From Scatophagus argus (lineage: Eukaryota > Chordata > Actinopteri > Scatophagidae), in the NCBI RefSeq assembly GCF_020382885.2, contig NC_058495.1:21372127-21436126 (forward strand): DNA of 64,000 bases. Direction: 5' to 3'. Position numbers and translations under genes: made by a program. The notes beneath the pieces were generated by a model. It made no database searches. It was not told the DNA's origin and was given only the letters and a program-made list of their open reading frames with translations. Shown piece after piece: positions 55,636-64,000 of this stretch. Position 1 is the first letter of the stretch. Each line of letters starts with the position of its first letter.

Positions 55636-56690
55636 GGAATTTTTTGAGTACCTGCATTTGAATGTAATGTAATATTGTCAAAATATGGGTGAACCACATT
55701 CCTTTCTCTTTACATGATGACCAACAACTGTAAGAGCCATTTTCATTTTACCTTTATGCACTTTCAGTATGTAAAAGGCAATCCAAGAGTGTGTAACCTG
55801 TTGACTGCTGTCATTTGATTGTGTTAACATGCATTGTTAATGTCATTGTAAAGGAATCTAAATGTAAGTTTAACCACTAATCTTCCAATGTTTATCAGGC
55901 TTTTCTTATTAGATTTCGTTAGCCATAATATGCATAATAAACATAGCTATTTGTGTGGCATTTCAGCAGTGTTTCATAGGATCCTGCTTTGCTTAAGGAA
56001 TCCATCGTTGCCACATCTGCCTCCTCTAATCATGCCTTAACTAAGAGTCACTGTGCAAAGCCAATAGGTTGCAACAGTGCAGATTGATGGCTGCTGCACC
56101 TTTCCACAGTTATATGGAAATAAATAAATAAATATCTAGAAATAAAAGAGACTCCTTATCAAGTTCTTGTGTCTTGCTTGTTCTTGTGTGGTGTGTGCTC
56201 AGATCTGTCAATTAACATAATGGTATCAATATCACCTGCTTCAACAACTCAACTTTTAGTTCTAGTGCAATAACACAATTATTATTCACTTCACTTTATT
56301 GCTATTATATATTTGCTGTTGTCTCACACATGCCGTAAATTGTATTCTGGGATTGAGGTTTTTTTTTTTTTTTCAGAGTACCATCATATTTCAGGAGGCC
56401 AACATAAGACGGCCTGTCTGTTGCCTAAACAATAAGGAAACTACGCTTGGAGCACGATGAAAGGAGCACAGGTAGCTCTGGTGCTGAGTTGTAGTGAGGA
56501 ATAGTCACCTGCATGGATAAATTTACAGACACAAATAAACAAACAAACAAAAAAAATACATAAAGACAAATCCAGAAAAAGAAATGCGCATCCACGTGCA
56601 GCCTCCATCAATTTATGGCACCGTGTGCGTCACCCAAAGGTGTGCTAACCAAGACGGTGTGGGTTAATTGGGGCAGTCGCTTGTTTCCGT
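55636..56690. other. Intergenic region mon1a - mst1r
   Basis: AT-rich; no gene or recognised repeat. Further AATAAA-type hexamers occur near 56125. A T-run lies at about 56360-56373. The right end becomes GC-rich (GGAGGAGGAGG near 56704) toward the mst1r 5' exon. Confidence 0.5.
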
Positions 56691-56952
56691 CAGGCTGAAG
56701 CGGGGAGGAGGAGGAGGAGGAGGAGCCAGCCGGAGCGCTGCTGTGGTGAAGAAGTACCGACGAGTATCCGAAGCCAACGCGGTTTACATGCCCCGGTGCT
56801 TTCACCCTCTCAGCTCGGAGCAGAAATTCATCTAAGTGTGTCATCTTAAATCTCCCTGAGGAAAACAAGTCAAACATCGCGCTGTTCTAAAGGCAGACAA
56901 GGACCAAACCTGCCACTGGTTGCTTCCCCCGAAGAGAAACTAACCTGCACAG
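56691..56952 (+). other. mst1r: Putative 5' UTR exon and promoter of mst1r
   Basis: A GC-rich segment ends at a donor (TGCACAG|GTAAGA, exon end 56952). The next fitting acceptor on this strand (59307) precedes the mst1r start. The 5' limit is arbitrary. Confidence 0.45.
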
Positions 56953-59307
56953 GTAAGATTTTCATAATATTCACAGCACAGAACACAGAGGAAAATCAGC
57001 CATCTGACACTGACAAATACCTCATCTGGCTCTTGTTCAGGTATTACCGTGCAGTAGACAGATAAACAACTGCTCCTCAGTAATAAACATAACGTGACAT
57101 TATAACAGGAAATCAGCACTTTAAGTTATTTCTGCAAGTTATTTCTTCTTCATATGTGATAAGTGAAAAAAGTGCTGAACACAAAGCGATGTGAGGGGGA
57201 AACTGGGGAATCGTTTCATTTACGTGTCCATTTAGAATGAGGGAGTCATGTTTTGAAAGCACCTACGTTTATAAATAACTGGATTTATTCTCTGTCACTA
57301 TGTGTCACAGACCACAGTGTCCCACTGTAAGTACTCATAAAGCTCACAGAGCAAGATGTTTGCCTGCCATGTTAAAGAACAGGACCCTGAAATTCAAAAC
57401 AACCAAACAAAAAAGTTTAGAAAGGATTTATGTTTTCACGCTGGTGGCTTCTGGTGGGTCTGCTCTGGTTTGGGATGCATTTCCTGCCACCGAATCAATA
57501 AATGCATCCTTAGGGTACAATACATTTGACCATTGATTATTTGCACAGCAGATTGCCTCTTCAGATCCCTGTGGATATCTCTGCAGAGATTCATTAAAGA
57601 AAGGTGCTTTTTCCTACTCTAATTAACTGACACCAGAGTGCCTGTGAGCAAGGCAGCGATCCCATTAAGCTGTTGCACACTGTAGTCAGTGCCGTGTGCA
57701 TACATCTCTCTGTAGTCTCACATTTCTTTGTTGTATGTAAATAATAACCTTATCTTGTATATTTGGAAAATGAGATGCTGAGATTTAAAAAATGTGACAT
57801 AAAATCAGAATCATGCATAATTTTGAAATCTGGTTTGAAATCGTTTTAACAACAGATCCAAAGAAGCTGGTTTTCTCAGCATGACTGCATCTTTAACGCA
57901 TCTGAGAGGGAATGCACTGATGTAAATAGCACTTTAGTACAATGAATGGAAACTCAATTTCAACCATTTGCTTTATTAACCACGAACATGAAGAAGGTCA
58001 ATCAGTGCCATTACTATGTATACCCATGTCCTCTAACCTTAACCTCGGTTTCATGTTAAAATGTAACGCGACGTTAGTGGGATTCTATGAATTATTGATG
58101 TAAAGACACCAAACTCTTGACTTTAGCCTTTTATATATGACTGTCTATAGCAAGAATAAGTGCTGTTTTCTCGACAGAGGTGTAGTCAAAAAGAAGTTTC
58201 TCTGCTGCTAGATACTATGATGAAAGCTCATGAAAATTTCTGGCGTTGCCAAATGAGCTGTTTCTTCTTCACCTGAGACTTAAAAAGGCACATGTTGTCC
58301 AATGACCATCAGTCCGTGCACATCTTTCCCCCTGTGCAGCACGTAGTGGTTGTGACAGGAATGCAAACTAGAGAGGCCAGGGCTCTTGAATACAGCCTTA
58401 CTGTGATGTGTCTGGTTAATGATCCACCCAACAACGTCTGTTCAGGATGAAGACAAGGCTCGGAATTTGAAACATGGTTCCATTTGGTTTATTGTTATTT
58501 AGGGACTGATGAGGATGAGCCACAGAAAAAGGCTCAGTTTTATTCAAACCGTTTTTTACAGAAAAGTTGAACTGAGGCCGTTAACGTAGTTTGTACTGTC
58601 AGTTCTCTCGCATACGAACACGTGACCCATAAGGGGGGAAAAAGATGGGTTGTTGGATTAACCTGAATAGACATGACCGGACAGGCATGAACAATTTGAT
58701 TGGGAAGTGATAATAAAAATTGTCTTGGCTGCTCTGTCTCTCAGGTTTTGTGGTGAGTCAGAGGAAGCTTTCATCTTTATGGCCACATGTAGTTTTATTA
58801 TCATTCGGTTCAACCAAGATGATCTTCGTCACCTCAGATGTAATAGCATTTAGTGCAGAACATAATTAACGACAGTGATATTGATTTTAACTTTCCTCAG
58901 TTATAAATAATGCATATGTCTAAGTATTTGCATAAACCAATACTTTTTCTATTTAGTTTAGCAGGTGTGTCGATTCTAAAGAAAGTTATAGTAGGTGAGA
59001 TAAATGTTCTAGTTTTGAATTAATTTTAATTTAATTTAATTAAAAGTCATTAGTCATCAGTGTTAAAAGTCAGTCATTTGACAGAAATTTAGACAAAAAT
59101 TCAGCATCTTGAAAAACAGGTATTCCTTTTGGAAGACCATGAGATGATGCTGAAAGTCCCGACAGAGCTAGTAAGTAGACCTTGAGTGCAAGGGAAAGCT
59201 TAGCTTAGCTTAGAAAAGAGGCAAATAAGCAACTTCTTCAAAATGATCTCAATAAGGACAATTTTCAGATGAAGTAGTGACTTACTATGTCATTTGTCTT
59301 TGTTCAG
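56953..59307 (+). other. Putative mst1r 5' intron
   Basis: No gene or clear repeat. The 78-codon open frame at 57300-57536 lacks any motif. It ends at an acceptor (TTTGTTCAG). Confidence 0.4.
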
Positions 59308-59409
59308 GTATCTGCTGCTGGTTTTAAGGATGCTTTTGTCCCGACAACAGATCTGGAGGTAACCCCACGTTGACTGTGCTGTTGCCCCCTCATACGCCCC
59401 GGAGTTGAG

Positions 59410-62400
59410 ATGGTAAACTGGATCACGCAGTGGGGGACATGTGTCTGGCTCCAGACTCTGCTGGCCTTTGTTCTGGGCAACTGCTCCTCACTCGCCCCCA
59501 GCTCCGTCAACTTCTCTGTGGTTTACACCATGCCCTTCTTCCAGGCCAGGGGTCCCATCCAGAACATAGTCAACAACTCGTTTTACCAGGAGGTTTATGT
59601 TGCCTCTCAAAATGTGATCGAAGCTGTTAGCACAAGCTTGGAGAAGGTTTGGGAGCTCCGCACTGGGCCAGTGGGAAGCCCAGAGTGTCAGATATGTGAT
59701 TTGTGTGACGTTGACAAGGACCCCAACTTCCTGGAGGACACAAACAATCAGGTCTTGCTGCTGGATACTCTCTTTATGTATTTATACTCTTGTGGAAGTT
59801 CTCAGTATGGTGTTTGCTATTTCCACCAACTTAACTCAAATGGAGAGCCGCCTTCTCTTTCCAAGTGTTTGTTCAGAAAGGATTCGAACTCTGCTGCCTA
59901 CTGTCCCGACTGTGTGGCTAGCCCTCTTGGCACCAAAGTCACCATGGTTGAAGAGGGTCATACAGTCTACTTCTTTGTTGCTGCTACTGTTAATGACAGT
60001 GTCACCCAGCGTTATGGAAGAAAGTCTATATCAGTGCGTCGACCACTGGCCACAGAAGATGGTTTCTACAGTGATGTGCGTGGCCTCACCGTCCTTCCTG
60101 GCTTGCGGAGGACATACCATATTGAATATGTCTACAGCTTTTTCACTCAGGAGTTTGTCTACTTCCTCTCGGTTCAAAGAGAGAGCCCGGATCAGGATTC
60201 ATCTCCGTTTCAGACTCGCTTGGGCCGTCTCCCGCGAAATGAGTGGGAGATGAAGAGGTATCGTGAGGTGATCCTGGAGTGTCGGTTTGAACCAAAACGT
60301 CGACGGAGGAACGTAGCTAGTGAACCTTACAAGGATGTGGTGTACAATGTGGTCCAGGCAGCCCATTTTGGCAAGGCAGGCAGGGAGCTGGCAGAGGAGT
60401 TAGGTGCTGAGGAGGAGGATGACATTCTCTATGGGGTTTTTGCCGTTACGGATGACAACGGGGTCACGGAGCACGACTCTGCCCTGTGCGCCTTCCCCAT
60501 GGACAACGTGAACAAAGCCATTGCAGATGGGGTGGATGACTGCTGCGAGTCTGGACCAGAGCAGCTCTCCAGAGGGCTCTGCCATTTCCAGCCTTGTGAG
60601 AGCTGTCCGCACGAGGTGAGCCCATCAGTTCAGCCACACACAGCGATTCCAATTGCTCAATGTGAAAAAAGATGATAAGAAGATAAATTGTGTGTGACTG
60701 ATTCACGTGTGACTAATTCACGTTGAACTGGTAAGAGAGAGTCTCCTGGTTAAGATAGATGATGTGTTTTCAGCAATACATCACACACTTTCAGATTGAG
60801 AAATCAGTATAAATAGAAAACATCTAAGGCATTTCTCCAGCGACAAGTCTCCACCTGTTTATATTACTTTGCTAACTACAGGTGCAAGTTTACATGTACT
60901 GGGGAAGTTTGCATCCAAATAAATAAGTACTTAAAGAAGTCCCTTGAACTTAATGATTTTGGTCAAAAATGATATAGCCTGTTATAACCTAGTCAGGTGT
61001 TTTCTTATGATCATTATGGAGAAATATCAGTTTGTGCAATCATGTAAACCCCTAATCAAAACAGCATTTTACTCACAGTACCAGCAGGAGCAGGATTACA
61101 GTGCACACAGAGCCAAACATGACTAATGAAATGAAACACAGAGAATTAGCTCCAGCTGCGTTATTGTGTAACTCAATGTTTTCCAAGACAAATCTGTCTG
61201 CCGCATATTGGGTAAGATGAAAGTGAAAGTACTGTCATCATAAATGTGATCTAAACGTGCCCTTGAGAGCTTTTTCATACGTTAAAACGGTAAAGCAGGA
61301 TTTTCCTGCTCAGAGTTAGATGAGGAGATGAAAAGGTAAGACAGGGTAAACAAACTTTGGGAAGGAAAGCGAAGAAGCATATTTCATCAGAAGTCAAACC
61401 ACTGCTTTTGCTAAATCTTTTGTTAGTTCACCAGAGCATACTATGATAAGGTGAGGAAATAGATGGACATACAGTAGGTGCAAGTCATCCAGTTGAAACA
61501 GCATGATTATATCCATAATTAATATATGGCCTTTTTATTAAATTTCCTCTTTAACCTAGAATGATCTTGTTTTTTTGTGCCGATCTTCATCATCTGTCAG
61601 ATCTTTTAGATGACATGCCCAAGAAAGGAAACTTTTGTGAAGTCTCATTATTCCTCTGTTAACATCCCAGCTGACAGAAGAACTGGAACCGCCTGCATCA
61701 GCATTCAGTGAACACTTGCTGTTAAATCCAAGAGAACAGGGATACAAAATGGAAAAAAGTCAAGCCACTTACTTGTCAGTATTCACAAACATTCAGTACA
61801 ATGAAAATAGGACGAAGGTCACGTGGGGGTGAGGGTAATTGATGTTGTGACTTGTTTTCTGCATCGGTTGAGTGAATTTTTCAGGTCAAACAGGATAATA
61901 ATAAAAGAAAAACTTAAAATTTTCCTCATGTCAGTCAGATAATGTCCCTGTATAACTGTCACGGTGTGTGTGCATTCAGTATCCTTTTAAAGTCATATTG
62001 AGAATTTGGTTGTATATTATTAAACGTCTTATGATAGCAGTAGTTTCTTGTTTTAACTCGTTTGGGAAAACTGGCTTTAATTTTCAGATCCCATGCATAT
62101 TTCCCATAATATTGGTTTTTATATGTTATGTTATCAGGGGTGAGTCCTGTGGAGTGTTTGGATTTGTGGTAAGACTTCCTATTCCCTATTTAGTAAAAGT
62201 AAATTCGTGCCAGTTTGAGAATTACGTAAAATTCCCAGAACTGAGTTATTTTTTGTATTGCAGTTGCAGCTATGATTTCATAGTTTGGATGGTGAGTCTT
62301 TTAACTTGTGGAAAGAAAACAGATGTTGTGACTCAGCAACAATACTGAGGTGAAAGCTGGAAATTTCAGCTGTTAGAGCCACAGCTGATGAGAATTTGGA

Positions 62401-64000
62401 AGTGGCTGAACAGATCTGTAGAATTTGAATGTCTTCTTTTGGATGTTCTTTCTTCAGAGAAAGAGCACTGAACTTTTCTCCTAAGGCTCCTTCTGCTTTG
62501 TTGCTTTCAGCCAGAGGGATATTCCAGCTATCTGAAAGCATGGATGTACCATTTCTCAGCATATCAAAACCTTTGATGCCAACAATGTCATCTGTGCCTC
62601 ACAGATGCTATGCGTTTCTGCTCTGTAGCTATCATCAAATTATTTAGACACTGGTCTTCGTCTAAATGTTAGTCTTAGTCTAATTTAGTCTAAATGTCTC
62701 TTTAGAGGTGTCAGTCCTTAGAAGTATCTCAACCCTCTAAGCTACTGTATGCCAATTTCTTCTCCAGGTTGATGAAGTGCAGTCTGTGTAAACCCTCTGA
62801 ATAATTATGTTTTTATCATTTTGAGGACAGTGGAATTTGAGTTTTAGGGCTCAGGAAACTGAATCAAAACCTCAGTTGAATGCTTCTCCACAGGCTTGAG
62901 GTGAATGATGTAAGTCAATAACAATGCTGTTTGCGTACTTGTCCTTAAACTCCAGGCTCTCTTCATGAGACAGCCAAGTGGACACATTTCTTTCAGTGTT
63001 TTTTTGATTTAATTCCCAGTTTCCTGATTCTATTTTTATATGCCAAGAAAACATTTTATAAAATGTAATTTCTTTGTATATCTTGACCTCAGAGATATCA
63101 GTCAGTGTTTACAGTGATCCATCCTGCTCCATGTCTATAGCTACAAGGCGATCCTTCTGTCAGCAGTGCAACACATAATAATTTATCATGGCCTCTTAAA
63201 TTATGAAATGATTACATTATCATGACAGATTCAGCTTGCACCTCTGATCTTCCAGGGGCTTTGTCATGATTAGCCTGGTGACCAGTGCAGCTCATTTCAC
63301 ATCCTTACAAGCAAACAGCTGAGTCTGTCTTACTACATCTGTAAACTTTTAAAAGATGAAATATTATTGTCTGGGTGTGCGGAGCACATGAATATAAATT
63401 AGCTGTCAAGCTGATTTAAACCACCTTATAAATCACATTGGATGTTGGGAAACTTTGTAGTAGTGGCACAGAATAGATGCACTTATTAGAAAATGCGATA
63501 CTGTAATATTTCTGCTTGCTAACTATTGGTAAATGCTATTTTAAATAATGCTGAATGTATATTCTGCCTCATGTTCTTCCTAATGGTCTCATTTTCATGT
63601 CCTCTGTTGCCTGCGGCCTTGGTACTAGAGCATGGAGAACAACGCCACATGCAGAGATCATCCTACTATGGTGTCAAAGCCCTACTACAGAGTGGACCTC
63701 TTCAACAGACAAATGACACACGTCCTGCTCACATCTTTGCTGGTCACAACCATAGAGAACAAGACCGTAGCCCATATTGGTACCTCTACTGGACGTCTGC
63801 TGCAGGTTTACAGCATTTATAAAATTTATTTTGTCTTCACTTGACCATTGGATATGATCCACTATGAATAATCATAAGTTTTGTTTGTGTTGGCAGCTTG
63901 TCTTGACCAGATCCAGCCCTGTTATCTTTGCCAATTACTCTTTGGTAGAAAACCAGAGGGTATCATCAATTGCTGCTGTTTACTCTTCAGAGTATCTTCT
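59410..64000 (+). CDS. mst1r: Macrophage-stimulating protein receptor (RON) tyrosine kinase, 5' part
   Basis: Three exons are visible: 59410-60615 (402 codons), 63629-63805 and 63897 to the window edge, all in phase 0. The gene continues beyond the window. RON/MST1R is a MET-family receptor for MST1 (hepatocyte growth factor-like protein). The start follows the acceptor at 59307 with a 102-nt 5' UTR part. A signal peptide spans about 1-25. The sema domain follows, with [26 protein letters not shown] and FVYFLSVQ. The proprotein-convertase site KRRRR is at 296-300, where the chain is cut into alpha and beta. Then come [33 protein letters not shown] and IFANYSLVE. The convertase site and CCES cysteines match human RON. 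The transmembrane and kinase parts lie outside the window. Confidence 0.94.
60616..63628 (+). other. mst1r: mst1r intron after the first coding exon
   Basis: About 3 kb of AT-rich sequence. An open frame at 61968-62348 begins at a GTG and is hydrophobic, without known motif. No repeat or RNA gene was recognised. Confidence 0.55.

Noticed and set aside
59696-60253. 185-codon frame overlapping mst1r
   Set aside because: It is a shadow frame inside the sema-domain exon; the in-phase frame matches RON.
61968-62348. 126-codon hydrophobic open frame in the mst1r intron
   Set aside because: It starts at GTG rather than ATG, has AT-driven Phe/Ile/Tyr composition, and shows no splice or homology support.

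Overview
This window looks like nuclear DNA from a percomorph (spiny-rayed) teleost fish. The genes are split into many short exons with GT-AG introns. The proteins are vertebrate ones, and the interspersed repeats are types I recognise from acanthomorph fish genomes: tRNA-like elements with a GGATGGAT tail, Tc1-like remnants, non-LTR reverse-transcriptase scraps, and a dispersed 'gctaacatgctaa...ggtaaacattatacctgc' repeat. I see no prokaryotic or organellar features. Gene identities come from reading conserved protein segments by eye; no database search was run.

Seven protein-coding genes are present. From left to right: ccdc120 (+, 6334-11933, long 3' UTR to about 14.28 kb); an srpk3-like SR-protein kinase (+, 17066-22288); comt, catechol O-methyltransferase (+, 26127-29107); grm6, metabotropic glutamate receptor 6 (+, 31387-44501); traip, a RING E3 ligase (-, 49883-46482); mon1a, a subunit of the Rab7 exchange factor (+, 51385-55188); and the 5' part of mst1r, the RON receptor tyrosine kinase (+, 59410 to the right edge). 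The six complete genes assemble into uninterrupted frames of 617, 633, 264, 900, 448 and 520 residues, and every exon junction keeps phase. These genes do not form one pathway. traip, mon1a and mst1r are neighbours in the 3p21.31 block of mammals. The others sit on different human chromosomes, so this is mainly a lineage-specific arrangement. grm6 and traip converge on a shared poly(A) zone, and traip and mon1a diverge from a shared upstream region.

Between and inside the genes are decayed mobile elements: a Tc1-like remnant (15.0-15.5 kb), a reverse-transcriptase fragment in comt intron 1, a THAP-domain remnant with short inverted ends in grm6 intron 3, and beside it a hairpin with arms of about 100 bp. 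There is also an unidentified decayed reading frame on the minus strand at 22985-24525.

The most notable observations are two introns with U12-type (minor spliceosome) signals, one in srpk3 and one in traip; a GC-AG intron in comt; an Arg-to-Cys change in the srpk3 activation segment; and the THAP remnant with its adjacent hairpin. I found no convincing new biological system.
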